A stretch of DNA of 20,000 nt from Actinidia chinensis. Its lineage: Eukaryota > Streptophyta > Magnoliopsida > Ericales > Actinidiaceae. Location of the stretch: contig CM018895.1 in assembly GCA_009663005.1 (NCBI GenBank), forward strand, positions 19,153,980 through 19,173,979. Reading direction: 5' to 3'. The first letter of the stretch is position 1; each line of letters begins with the position of its first letter. The notes below the pieces were generated by a model. It was not told the DNA's origin and made no database searches. It saw only the letters and a list, made by a program, of their open reading frames with translations. A program made the translations under genes and the position numbers. Below are positions 9,539 to 18,004 of the stretch, one piece after another.

Positions 9539-10918
9539 CACAATTTAACCTTAATCAATAAAATGAACTTGTTCGTTCCACAAATTATCATAGGAAGGGG
9601 GACTACAGTTAAAAAATCAAATAGATTTACTTCTAAACGTTTACCTCTGGTTTCTTTGTAGGTCACCCTCTTTTTAAGTAGCAAGAGTTACTGAATTGCC
9701 TTTATACAATTTTAAGAACGATATATATATACCCCCTCTTCTCATGATCTCTCTTGAGAATTACAACCATAGCTTCATCACAATTGATACCCTTCCTGCA
9801 ACATATAGAAGGCTGCAATTGCTCAGACGGTTATAGGTTCTCTCCTTGGTGTAGAATGTAATGTCCACTGCAACGCTCACCCATGACAGCATCTACTCAA
9901 ATTCCATGGAAAAAGAAATAAAGAAAGATTGTGACAATCAGCCTCTATATTAACTAAAAACAAATTAGGGGTATAGGCTACCTGTTAGCTGGACAATAAA
10001 TTTTTTTTTATAAGAGTCGAGTCGAGGTTAAGCAACTGAATTTCAAGACAGTAATTAGTAGACCTTCTCATTGTCCAATGATAAAAGGGATCTCTTCAAT
10101 GGGTAGCAACACTCTAGGAGGTGCAAGGAGGGGCCTCAAACCATCTCTGGGCCATCGTGATAATTGGATGAGATGTATTCCCACTTTTAAAAGTATCCAC
10201 TTACTCACATGATTTTTTAAAAGCTTAAACCCCTATGACTCCACCGACCCTGCAGGTAATACAATGGTGACGTCTCTAGACATCATTTGGAGAATAAGAT
10301 GTTCATTTCCCAATCATGGGCCCCCGAGGGGTATCTAGTTGGGATAAGATGAAATCACAAGTATTTCACGCTGGTAGTAAGTGAACATATCATAATGAAA
10401 AACTGGATGTCCAAATTACAATCAAGAATCAATATTTCACACGTATTCATCAGAATGTGCATCTAATATTCTATACAACCAAACCTAGAGAAAATATAGA
10501 AGGAAAAAATGGAATATGTATTTTCAACTTCTCTGAATGGTATTCTTATACTTATGAGCTTATTAGCTTAATACTTACAACTGTAGTTTGGTGCAAAACC
10601 AAATAATAATAATTCCTTACATTTTTGCACCATGTCCCTCTAAACTTATCATGAATTGAAGCAACTTTTTATCCAGATATTGCAAGAAAACGTGCTGGAA
10701 TCATCCGAACTGATAAAAATGGTGATTCTTACCTTTTCCGATCCTAGCGAAAACAAAAATTGAAACTGTTTTATATGCAAAACTACTTACATAAACCTTA
10801 TTCAAGTTTGTGCCTGTGGTTAAACATACATGACTAATTCACAAACCAAACTGTATCAATTGGTTATTAACCAGACTATACATAATGAATGTTTACACCA
10901 AGCCATAACAATACCTTC
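9539..10918. other. Left part of the island between arrays; only a weak exon candidate
   Basis: I see no retrotransposon domain and no convincing gene. A minus-strand open frame of 43 codons at 9761-9892 follows a pyrimidine tract and a TAG acceptor-like site. It contains the string VAVDITFYTKERTYNRLSN. It could be a terminal exon of the minus-strand gene remnant further right, but no homology supports this. The rest, including 10000-10450 with mixed composition, is unclassified. Confidence 0.4.
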
Positions 10919-11017
10919 TCAGAAGCTCTTGGTGACAGCTTTAACTACAAGCCCTTCACAACTCCAGACTGCAACACAGCTTTTTTGTTTTTGTGGGCCT
11001 CTTAAACCCCTGGCGTA
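10919..11017 (-). pseudogene. Candidate terminal exon of a minus-strand gene, identity unknown
   Basis: On the minus strand an acceptor-like CACTTGCAG is followed by 32 sense codons and TGA. The peptide starts YARGLRGPQKQ and ends GLVVKAVTKSF. Basic, glycine and hydrophobic residues are mixed as in a real protein rather than low complexity. The overlapping plus-strand frame (10830-11078) looks less protein-like. It could be the last exon of the gene whose middle exons lie at 14855-15608, but the connection is unproven and I do not recognise the family. Confidence 0.3.
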
Positions 11018-12203
11018 CTGCAAGTGCTTATTTCCTTATTTCCAAATGCCAGTAAGAAGCGAAAGCAAAATCACTTAATATTACTATAACGCACAACTAG
11101 CATAGTAACTCTACATTAGATTCTCCACATGATGATGACCCGAAAGTACAAGCATCCAATTATTCTTTGGAAAATCTCAATGTTTTGTGAAATCAGCTCC
11201 CACCTGGCGAAGTAATCTTCAGAAAAGTATATTTGAAGACAACAAAAAAGAAAACTAAGGAAATGGGAAATAGGAACTGATAAAAATAATATGATGGGTA
11301 AGTTGGTCTAAGCTAAAACTGTAAGTTATTGATACACTTCCACATGGGCAACATCATTCCCCAATTTTATCACTGAATCATCAAATGCATCTAGTTGACC
11401 AATTTTTCAATTAATACTAGGCGTATGCCAGATCTAAAGCAAGTAACAGAACCCACACTATAGACAAGTTTGGGATAGTGATCACGGATCGATTGCACTA
11501 ACATTAGAAAATAATTTGTGTACTGAGGTAGTTATGAATATAGGATACCATCAATTAGTCTAACAGGTACTGAGAAAACACACCTGAAAAAAGTAAGGAG
11601 TTCAAATACCTTCCTTCAAGCAAATGCAATAAGAAAATACAGACAATTGTATAACCACGACTGTCAGTCTAAAAATCATCTCAAAGAAGCTAGACTCATT
11701 AGCATTGTTGGTTATCAATTGGATTACAATCATAGCTAAAAACCATCAGAGTAATCAAGTAAAGGATGGAGATACTTGTTGGACCAAGAGAAGTTAGAAT
11801 CTCATATTTTGTTGAATTACATGTATGCAAGATTTGATCTTCTAGTCATGTGCTCCTCAAAACCAATTGAACGGTACATGAGCTCAAGTAAGTTGAGTGA
11901 AACAATAAGTGGTGGACTTGACTTGAACTACAATCATATAACACAGAAGGGGTGCAAATGACTTGGTAATCTTCCAATATACCAGTTCACACAAGTATTA
12001 AAAGCAAAAAGTTACACATTACAAGATTTATGGAGTAGCATGATATTTCAAATTAGGAGGTATAGTGACCTTAGATGTCAGTCTAACAAAAATAAACATA
12101 ACATCTAGACAAAGTAAGTCACTACATACAAACAAAAAATAAGAAATTTGGAATTTTCAATTAGTATAAGAAAACAATCCATTGGAACACCGTTAAAAGA
12201 TAC
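11018..12203. other. Intron-like or intergenic AT-rich sequence
   Basis: There is no clear gene. A minus-strand open frame of about 45 codons near 11116-11255 contains SEDYFARWELISQN and has an acceptor-like TTTTCTGAAG and donor-like CAG/GTGGGAG. These could flank a tiny exon, but the support is too thin to call one. The composition fits introns of the minus-strand gene remnant. Confidence 0.35.
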
Positions 12204-12263
12204 CTGATTTTTTCATAATCCAGTCCTCACTGAGGATTTCATATCTGGCTAGAACTATTGGCC
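12204..12263 (-). pseudogene. Candidate 60-bp internal exon, minus strand
   Basis: On the minus strand CCTTTTGCAG precedes and GTATCTTTT follows a 60-base block. Its only open frame reads PIVLARYEILSEDWIMKKS, entered after one base and left after one base of a codon. The flanks are AT-rich and intron-like. I do not recognise the protein. It lies downstream, in transcription order, of the EF-hand exons, with the gypsy remnant in between. It may belong to the same gene. Confidence 0.4.
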
Positions 12264-12498
12264 CTGCAAAAGGTTGTAAGATGAAGAAAAGGTAAATAAA
12301 TAACACAAGAATGAGAATGACATTTGTAGTAGATGTGAATTCACATAACTTTGATAAATCATATGAAGATAACAAGAGATAGGAGATACCTTCAAATTAT
12401 GACCAGAACAACTTGGTGAGATGATTCTATAACTTCAATCCAATGGATAACACAAGTGTATGTCAGTGCTCCGAGCAGGACTAGAGAACACAAAACAA

Positions 12499-12706
12499 TG
12501 TGTAAGATTTTGATTGTGGTTCATATTGAGTGTCTTAGTTGTACTTAGGTATTAGTTGGGCCTTAAGTGTCTTCTAGCTCTCTAGTGTACGAGTGGCTAT
12601 AATAAGAGGTTAAAAAACCTCTATTGTATAAATTTCTAGACATTGGCTCTGGTGTCCAGATGGATTTTCACTATAAAAACTGTATTTTATAATTTTGATT
12701 GAATCA
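12499..12706 (+). repeat. Possible 5' LTR of a Ty3/gypsy remnant
   Basis: It begins TGTGTAAG and ends GAATCA, directly followed by a primer-binding-site-like sequence. Inside are a TATA-like GGCTATAATAAGAGG (~12595) and a TATTGTATAAATTT string (~12623) like the promoter and polyadenylation parts of an LTR. No second copy is visible in the window, so the left edge is a guess and the LTR cannot be confirmed by comparison. Confidence 0.4.
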
Positions 12707-12725
12707 TGGGGTATAGAGCCTAGGA
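12707..12725 (+). other. Degenerate primer-binding site (tRNA-Met type)
   Basis: TGGGGTATAGAGCCTAGGA stands directly after a CA-ending LTR-like sequence. The common plant retrotransposon site starts TGGTATCAGAGCC. The match is obvious in TAT-AGAGCCTAGG but carries an insertion and a missing C. Confidence 0.55.
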
Positions 12726-12726
12726 C

Positions 12727-13749
12727 TTTGATTATTTTGTCTTCCAATCGGTAAATCCTCACCAAAAAAAGTCTCCGGGTCTCGCTAGAGACTGGCAAAA
12801 GCTACTGGAATCTTGTCGAAAAATTCATTAGAGCTTGTTTTCCTCCAAATTTCCTCCCAAAGTCTTCAATTTCGTTCGAATCTTACTCACAAGGGTGTGA
12901 ATTTTGAATTCAAACATCAATTTCAGTCAATCAACCCTAGATTGGGTTGCTTTCTCCAGATCTGGTCAAATCGACCACTTCAAACCTTGTGGAGGCTATT
13001 TCGAACCCCAATCGACTTTAATTTTGTGTTTCAAACCTTATTTGACATCGATTCTATTTTTTTCCCACCAAAATGAATCATAATTGACTGAATCAAACTT
13101 GATTTAGCCTCGAAAGTCACAAAATAATGATTTTGTAGCCTAAATTAGTCTAATCGAGCCTAATATGTTCGATGCGGATTCGAAATCCTCATAGTTGTTA
13201 CTCGATTCGATCGCGCACATCTATTTTAGCGCTTGAGTTAGATGTGATTCTGTGGTTCGATTGTCGTTGGCAATTGCTATTTCTTGCCTAGATCTGGTTA
13301 ACTCACTGAGCTACTATAGCGCTCACTATAGTACTTTTGACCAGGTTAACTAAGCTGACGAGGTTGACTGGGTTTGACTGAGTTCAAAGAGTTGACTACT
13401 TGACTGAGTTGATAGGGCATGCGTTTTGCTTGTTGAATGGGCTAAAAAGAGGAGGAAGAAGAGAAGGTAGAGATAGATGTTTTGTGTCAAATGTTGGGGA
13501 AGGATTTGATGTTATCCACCAATTGGAAGGACATGGCAATCCAAGAAGAAATCTGGAATTTTTAGAATTTTGAGAAGGCACATTTCACCTTAACGGTATG
13601 GTACAAACATTTTACATTTACCAACCACCTCCCTTAAAACGTAGTGATAGGTCTAAGGACGCTCAGACTCGCCTTCACAATCCTTTTGGTACTTTGAAAT
13701 TGCGATAAATATTTTCGGAAATATTTGAATCTAAATGAAAAAAAACAAT
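12727..13749 (+). other. Untranslated leader of the gypsy remnant
   Basis: About 1 kb between primer-binding site and gag. An 87-codon open frame at 12813-13076 has no recognisable domain and is likely chance. Around 13337-13404 there are five TTGAC cores within 68 bases, in GGTTGACTGG and TTTGACTGAG-like settings. Otherwise nothing is recognised. Confidence 0.5.
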
Positions 13750-14160
13750 ATGAAGGTGGAACTTCCTGAGGTTTCTTGAAGCCTTGATTGAACACTGTAA
13801 AATGAACGAGTGTTTGACTATGGTAATGCTACAGAAGATAAAAAGGTAACGTTGGTGTCTATTTGCCTTAAAGGGAGAGCATCATCCCCTTGGTGGGAGC
13901 AAATGCAAATTAGTAGGCAAAGAAGAGGAAAAAGAAAAATTGGAGATTGGGTGAAAAAGAAGAAGAAACTCAAGGACCAATTCTTGCCTTTTACTATATC
14001 CAAACTTTCTATAAGAATTTGCATAATCTCAAGCAAGATGGGAGTACAGACAAATACAGCAGCCTTTTATCAACTTGTTGGAAGAGTGGATTTGAATGAA
14101 AGCAAAGAGAGAAATAGTGGCAAGGTCTATTAGTGGATTAAAGCCTACAATTCAAGACGT
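13750..14160 (+). pseudogene. gag: Gypsy gag polyprotein fragment, multiply frameshifted
   Basis: This is the capsid part of a plant Ty3/gypsy Gag, the structural protein of the retrotransposon particle. Recognisable pieces are MKVELPE at 13750, VFDYGNATED from 13810, LKGRASSPWWEQMQ at about 13867, KLKDQFLPF at about 13968, FYQLVGRVDLNES at about 14068, and GLKPTIQDV just before a stop near 14157. These pieces are not in one frame. Stops and a short deletion occur between 13770 and 13809, a shift occurs near 13990 and back by ~14056, and another lies near 14115. The gene cannot make a normal Gag. The ORF at 13810-14133 is only its longest surviving piece, and antisense ORFs at 13818-14036 and 14145-14483 are shadows. 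Confidence 0.85.
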
Positions 14161-14184
14161 ATAGACTTCAATCTTGTGTTAGTT

Positions 14185-14240
14185 GGAAGCATGTAATAGG
14201 GCAATCTTGGTGGGTTGGTTTCGGAAGCATGTAATAGGGC
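14185..14240 (+). repeat. 18-bp direct repeat in the gag tail
   Basis: GGAAGCATGTAATAGGGC occurs at 14185-14202 and again at 14223-14240, 38 bp apart. This is a small local duplication within the decayed gag and helps explain the loss of frame. Confidence 0.85.
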
Positions 14241-14439
14241 TTTTTTTTCCCTTGGTTGTTGAAAAGTAACAAATGAGAGGTGCCAAGGGTTGTTCTCAAG
14301 TGCACCTATTCCGATAGTCCGGAGTACGAATCCATCCCAAAGTGGGGGGTTGAATGTTTCATTGTGTCCTCCCATTTGTGGAAAGTTTTTTGGGTAATCG
14401 AAATAAGGGGAACTACTATTGAGGAAGTGAGTATATGAA

Positions 14440-14570
14440 CCAAGGACATAGAGACGATGTTCACGCCTTAGAGAATCCCACAAATGAGGAGATTCAAGGT
14501 GATAATGAAGAGAAAGAAGGTCCAGACTCTAATGATCAAGAAGATTGTTTTGCACTAAGAATGAGGATAT
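14440..14570 (+). pseudogene. Acidic tail of gag, decayed
   Basis: A plus-strand frame near 14485-14570 reads EEIQGDNEEKEGPDSNDQED in part. Acidic linkers of this type commonly follow the zinc knuckle of plant gypsy Gag and precede the protease. I could not identify an intact CCHC knuckle upstream. The assignment rests on position and composition. Confidence 0.4.
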
Positions 14571-14854
14571 GAAGAAGCCCTGAGTTCAAGTACAAGTGTC
14601 TTTGCATACTTGCACCAAATAAAATAACAAATAAAGTAGTTTGGTGTCCCAGTCAAATTGGAATCGTTACATAAATTTTCATTTTAGACACCAAAGAAAG
14701 GCAAGTTTATTGGATTCCCAAACAAGTAGGCATTGATAACGATAATTGCTCACTAGCTAGGTAAAAATATTACAGTTGGCCACCCAGTGCCATTACATTG
14801 ATGCAAGCCGTAAAGTACACATTAATACATACACATCACAGAATGCGAACTCAC
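14571..14854. other. Short non-coding stretch with an imperfect inverted repeat
   Basis: GGTGTC near 14643 and GACACC near 14686 bracket about 50 bases. They could be the ends of a tiny foldback element or chance. No gene is seen. Confidence 0.35.
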
Positions 14855-14911
14855 CTTGGGTTTCTGAGTTCATGAACCTCTCCGAAAGGCAATTCACTTA
14901 GAATCATAATT
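14855..14911 (-). pseudogene. Candidate internal exon of the EF-hand gene remnant
   Basis: On the minus strand a CATGTAG acceptor-like site precedes, and a strong donor CCCAAG/GTGAGT follows, a 57-base block. The only sensible frame reads IMILSELPFGEVHELRNP. It starts with one base of a shared codon and ends with two. The preceding exon (15082-15224) ends with two leftover bases once its frameshift is taken into account, so the phases match and the junction codon would be AGA (Arg). The protein family is unknown to me. Confidence 0.5.
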
Positions 14912-15081
14912 CTACATGAGTTTTCCTATTGAAATAACAATAGTAAGCACTCTTACTAACCAAGCCAGCAAAAAAATATCCTAGCAAAAACTAGGACATT
15001 AACTAATATTTATTATCATTAATAGTGCAGTAGTAATAAATCAGATATGGACTATGCCGAGAGAAGAAGAGGGGAGAAAAC

Positions 15082-15224
15082 CTGTAAAACCAGTTGTGGT
15101 ACTTCAAAAGGAGCGATCTCAGTCCTTGGTCAAGTTACTTGCCAAAATTTGTCATTCAAAGCCTGGAGAGAACAAAGCCGTTTATGTTGGTCAAGTCTCC
15201 GTTGAATATTTGGACTTTTGAGCT
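15082..15224 (-). pseudogene. Candidate exon with one-base frameshift
   Basis: Reading the minus strand, one frame gives SPNIQRRLDQHKRLCSL, then ALNDKFWQV, and stops at a TGA just after GGCAAGTAACTTGACC. The adjacent frame continues with LRSLLLKYHNWFY up to a donor ACAG/GTTTTC at 15081. The simplest explanation is one inserted A within 15135-15138. The acceptor may be CCCTCTAG (exon start 15224) or GATAG (start 15251); both fit the one leftover base of the EF-hand exon upstream. An alternative is that CAA/GTAACT is a real donor, leaving the last part as intron, but the protein-like second frame argues against it. Confidence 0.45.
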
Positions 15225-15544
15225 CTAGAGGGAACTCACATAAACATACACCTATCAAATTTATCTATAAAATTCATAATTTCTATGCATAGTATTTCAA
15301 TTTACCAAAGGCTATAGAGCTCAATTCATTAAGAAAGCTTATTCAAATTCCCATTCCATTTCCAATGAGTATATTCTTCAAATTTAAGAGCCCAATCCTG
15401 AGAATATCATGATGTAATATTGAGAAAATATAATAAAATAGAAGGTGATAAGAAACTAAGATTTATTTTGGCAGACTAGTATAATGTCCATCCAATAAAC
15501 AAATCTTAAAAGATGCACATATCAACAAAGCTTCTTATACTTAC

Positions 15545-15608
15545 CATCCAGGGAACCATCATCATTAACATCAAAACCTATAAGCTGGAAAGCCTTTAAC
15601 ATTTTCAC
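15545..15608 (-). pseudogene. Exon encoding an EF-hand calcium-binding loop
   Basis: A 64-base block on the minus strand lies between GATGGTAG and the strong donor GATG/GTAAGT. It reads MLKAFQLIG then FDVNDDGSLD. The loop has Asp at 1, Asn at 3, Asp at 5, Gly at 6, Leu at 8 and Asp at 9, which is the EF-hand pattern for calcium binding. Position 12 falls in the next exon, and neither acceptor choice there gives the usual Glu, so the site may be degenerate. The preceding helix (hydrophobic M-L-A-F-L-I spacing) fits an EF-hand E helix. Confidence 0.55.
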
Positions 15609-16407
15609 CTACCATCAAAAGTTACATGTACTCAAAAGTTAAAGAACGAAATATTTATAAAAACATGCCTATAGGAAATCATACCAGGCAAAGGTAAACA
15701 TCATAAACTTAGTATTCAAAGTTATCTGTACATAGAGAAAGAGAAAACAATAAAGAATCGATAAGGCGACCGACCACACCACAAAGGATTGAAACATGGA
15801 AGCAATAACAATTTATTTCATTAATGGTCATCAAATGCTTAATGTGAGGTATAAAAAGTAAAAACCACCGCGTTAATGCTAGTGAAAGGTTTAAACATGC
15901 TTCAAAGTTGTATTACAAAACTTCTTCCATCCTCGAGGACATGGCCAAAATCTTACAAGCAAATGATTCATGTACAGCGTACTTGGCCTGACCCTAACTA
16001 TCCTCTAAACATTATCCTCTTTTAGTATAAGGTCAACAAGTTAACGATCAAATCACTAAGAAGTACATATACACAAAGAATTCGAATAATAGAAACACAG
16101 TTCAAATAATTGAACATGGATGATACTCCCAGGTTGTTCAGAATGGTTCATTAGATTCATGACAGAACACCTTATTAATTATCAATTATCATCTTCAAAG
16201 ATGTCCCAAACATTCCTTCATCTCACTAAATAGCAAAGGGCTTAAAACATACAGAAATCCACAATCAAAAAAAGCCAAAATTTTTAAAAAACAATATCTA
16301 AGATGTTTTTTTTTTTATCTCTTCTTCAATTCTTTCCGTATAAGTTTTGGAACAGTATAAGACTAAAAGTCAATAGATAACTATGACACAAACCCCAAAG
16401 AAAATTA
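15609..16407. other. Intron-like AT-rich sequence
   Basis: There is no gene. A 41-base minus-strand block at about 15674-15716, with CAG before and GTATGA after, could look like an exon. Its only open frame is out of phase with the EF-hand exon, so it is not called. The remainder is AT-rich without repeats of note. Confidence 0.4.
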
Positions 16408-16703
16408 CCATAGTTGAGATTAAAAATATAGAAATTAAATGTGGAATTATGGGATATGAATACAAACTTTTAGTGTGAGCATAATAAATTTGAATGACAG
16501 ATGTAACTATTACTGACAAAGCATCACTCCTAATCATGCCTTCAAATACTTGCATAAGTCGAAGAAGATAGGAAAGAAAAGATAGAACCGAAAAATCTTG
16601 ACAGTTAGTTGGATTAGAAGGAATGGCATTCTTAAAGAAAGCAAGAATGAGAGAGAGGTAGGTCACGAGGAGTTTTGATTTGCCAAAGTGGACATGATAG
16701 GTA
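16408..16703 (-). pseudogene. Protein-like open frame, possible exon cut by the copia insertion
   Basis: A minus-strand frame is open from the copia LTR edge (about 16705) down to a stop at 16370. It has a donor-like ACTATG/GTAATT at about 16406. Peptide strings include HFGKSKLLVTYLSLILAFF, NPTNCQDFSVLSFLSYLLRL and FEGMIRSDALSVIVTSVI. The first ~70 residues look helical and protein-like; the last ~30 are hydrophobic and may be translated intron. An ATG start is not evident, so it is more likely an internal exon. No family is recognised. Confidence 0.35.
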
Positions 16704-16705
16704 TC

Positions 16706-16965
16706 GTTTGGGAATCCAAGTTTCAGCAGCAGAGGATTATCCTAATAGCTTGGAGGTGAATAGTAGCTTAGTAGATCAGCCACTATCTAGCAAACCACTG
16801 TGTAAAATTAATTAGGTAGTAACAAATCAGTAGATTCGTTATAACCGGTTTTAGTTCAAGTGAGTGGTTATGAGTAAAAACAAGGTGGTGTAATAAAACA
16901 TCTATTGTAGCTGTATATCATTGATGGAATGAGATTGAGAATAAAGAAAATAATAAAAATGTTCA
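16706..16965 (+). repeat. 5' LTR of a collapsed Ty1/copia element
   Basis: It aligns along its whole 260 bp with 17201-17461. Shared blocks include GGGAATCCA, TCAGCAG, CAGAGGATTAT, CCTAATA, CTTGGAGG, AGTAGATCAG, AGCTGTATAT and AATGAGAT. It begins GTTTGGGAATCC where the other copy begins TGTTAGGGAATCC, and ends GTTCA. It differs clearly from the 3' copy, so the insertion is old. Confidence 0.8.
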
Positions 16966-17013
16966 TTCTCTCTGCTTTAACTCTTGCTTCAAATCTTGTT
17001 TCCCATGCCAGGT

Positions 17014-17190
17014 CTAAACACATTGAAGTAGATTGTCATTTTATCAAAGAGAAAGGGGCTGCTAAGAAAATTGTTCTAACACATTCCTACATCTGAGCAA
17101 GTTGCTGATATATTCACCAAACGATTGTCCACGTACTCCTTTCATTTTCTTAAAGACAAGGCTAACGGGGCCACAGCCCTCCCCACTAGG
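17014..17190 (+). pseudogene. C-terminal end of copia Pol (RNase H region), frameshifted
   Basis: Plus-strand pieces read SKHIEVDCHFIKE (about 17014) and EQVADIFTKRLS (about 17094). These match the conserved end of copia polyproteins, the RNase H tail that follows reverse transcriptase. The two pieces are in different frames, separated by indels near 17055-17090. After them comes a degraded tail leading into the polypurine tract at about 17194-17200. Confidence 0.8.
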
Positions 17191-17200
17191 TGCGGGGAGA

Positions 17201-17461
17201 TGTTAGGGAATCCAGTCTCAGCAGACAGAGGATTATTCCTAATAACTTGGAGGGGCATTCGTAGCTCAGTAGATCAGAACTGCTTAGCATAACAAATGTG
17301 TAACACAATTAGTGGTTAACAGAATCAGTTAGTTCGATACAGCTGCCGTTAAGTAATTGGTTAGGAGGATAACAGTGGGGTGTATATAAATTTGGATTGC
17401 TAGCTGTATATAAGTGTGTGAATGAGATGCAGAATCCAATTGAAAATAATAGAGATTTTCA
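17201..17461 (+). repeat. 3' LTR of the collapsed Ty1/copia element
   Basis: It starts TGTTAGGGAATCC right after the purine tract and ends TTTTCA. A TATA-like GTGTATATAAATTTGG lies at about 17380 and GTATATAAG at about 17406. It is the partner of 16706-16965. Confidence 0.8.
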
Positions 17462-18004
17462 CTATCTAGTAAGTCACCTTTATATTAATTGTGCCCTTAA
17501 CTTTATACACGTCATTTCAGCACCCAAGTTGTGTATGTATTTGCAGGCATGATGTGCATGTGTGTAGATGCAAAATTCATGTATATCATGTTACTATTGG
17601 ATCCAGTTCAACCCAATGGACGAAAACCGACAAACCTGCAAATGATACCGATGTCTATGCATAATGAACACTTTGAAAAACTCAATTGGAGGGAATGCTT
17701 TACCACGAGGCATAATCATGCAAGGCATTGTAAATTGTGTACAACATGAAGATTTTTTGTAAGTCAGCTCAAGGAAGGATTTCCTTCACATGATCATCTC
17801 CTTCGGCCATTGCAGGTTTTTGTTTTTTTTTTTTTTTTTTTTGTGAAAAACAACCGAGATCTAATCCAAAGCAAAACCAGATCGTTTTGAAACTCGGGAA
17901 AACCATTTTCTTGCATTTAGATGAAAATGGATTTTAGTATTAGCGGTACCTTTATCCTAGGATAAGCATTTCAACATGCAAAAATTGTGAAACTAATGCA
18001 TTTA
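17462..18004. other. Spacer between copia element and array 2
   Basis: Overlapping open frames occur on both strands. On the plus strand 17531-17749 codes 72 residues after a TTTGCAG. On the minus strand 17594-17728 codes 44 residues including MPRGKAFPPIEFFKVF. Neither matches a family I know, and only one, if any, can be real. A run of 20 T lies at 17823-17842. It could mark the A-tail of a minus-strand retroposed copy, but no body is recognisable. Confidence 0.4.
17823..17842. repeat. Poly-T run of 20 bases
   Basis: An uninterrupted homopolymer, the longest in the window. On the minus strand it would be a poly-A run preceding TTTTCACAA-complement sequence. Confidence 0.95.

Larger units (their letters stand above)
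12499..14570 (+). mobile_element. Truncated Ty3/gypsy (Metaviridae-type) retrotransposon remnant
   Basis: In plus-strand order it has a possible LTR (12499-12706), a degenerate primer-binding site (12707-12725), about 1 kb of untranslated leader, a frameshifted gag (about 13750-14160), and an acidic tail region to about 14570. No protease, reverse transcriptase, RNase H or integrase motifs follow, and no 3' LTR is seen, so most of pol is lost. A primer site matching the initiator tRNA-Met together with this gag type fits a chromovirus-like element, but the lineage is an inference. It sits in the opposite orientation to the exon fragments on either side. Confidence 0.75.
14855..15608 (-). pseudogene. 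Broken multi-exon gene encoding an EF-hand protein (partial)
   Basis: Three minus-strand exons with plant-like borders and compatible phases lie in a row: 15545-15608, 15082-15224 (or -15251) and 14855-14911. The introns are roughly 170 and 300 bases. The first holds most of an EF-hand calcium-binding loop; the second is rich in basic and aromatic residues; the third is short. The middle exon has an extra base near 15135-15138 that breaks the frame. The likely product is a calcium-binding protein, but I cannot name the family. Possible further exons are at 16408-16703 (upstream) and 12204-12263 and 10919-11017 (downstream). The gypsy and copia insertions within this span and the frameshift point to a pseudogene, though an assembly error in one base is possible. 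Confidence 0.45.
16706..17461 (+). mobile_element. Internally deleted Ty1/copia retrotransposon with both LTRs
   Basis: Two LTRs of 260 and 261 bp flank only 235 bp of internal sequence. The internal part keeps just the end of pol and a purine-rich GGGGAGA tract before the 3' LTR. The primer-binding site, gag, protease, integrase and reverse transcriptase are gone. GTATC at 16701-16705 and CTATC at 17462-17466 may be the two copies of a 5-bp target duplication with one mismatch. The element cannot move on its own. Confidence 0.8.

Noticed and set aside
12813..13076. 87-codon plus-strand open frame
   Set aside because: It lies in the leader between the primer-binding site and gag of the gypsy remnant, with no recognisable domain.
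13170..13270. GGTTCGATTG / GATTCGAAATCC strings resembling tRNA T-arms
   Set aside because: No acceptor stem, D-arm or anticodon arm can be fitted around them.
14145..14483. 112-codon minus-strand open frame
   Set aside because: It lies antisense to the decayed gag tail, where plus-strand gag motifs are recognisable just upstream.
15674..15716. Possible 41-base exon between CAG and GTATGA on the minus strand
   Set aside because: Its only open frame leaves two bases of a codon, while the EF-hand exon starts at a codon boundary, so the two cannot be joined.
17531..17749. 72-codon plus-strand open frame after a TTTGCAG
   Set aside because: It competes with an equally good minus-strand frame, matches no known family and has no supporting splice partner.
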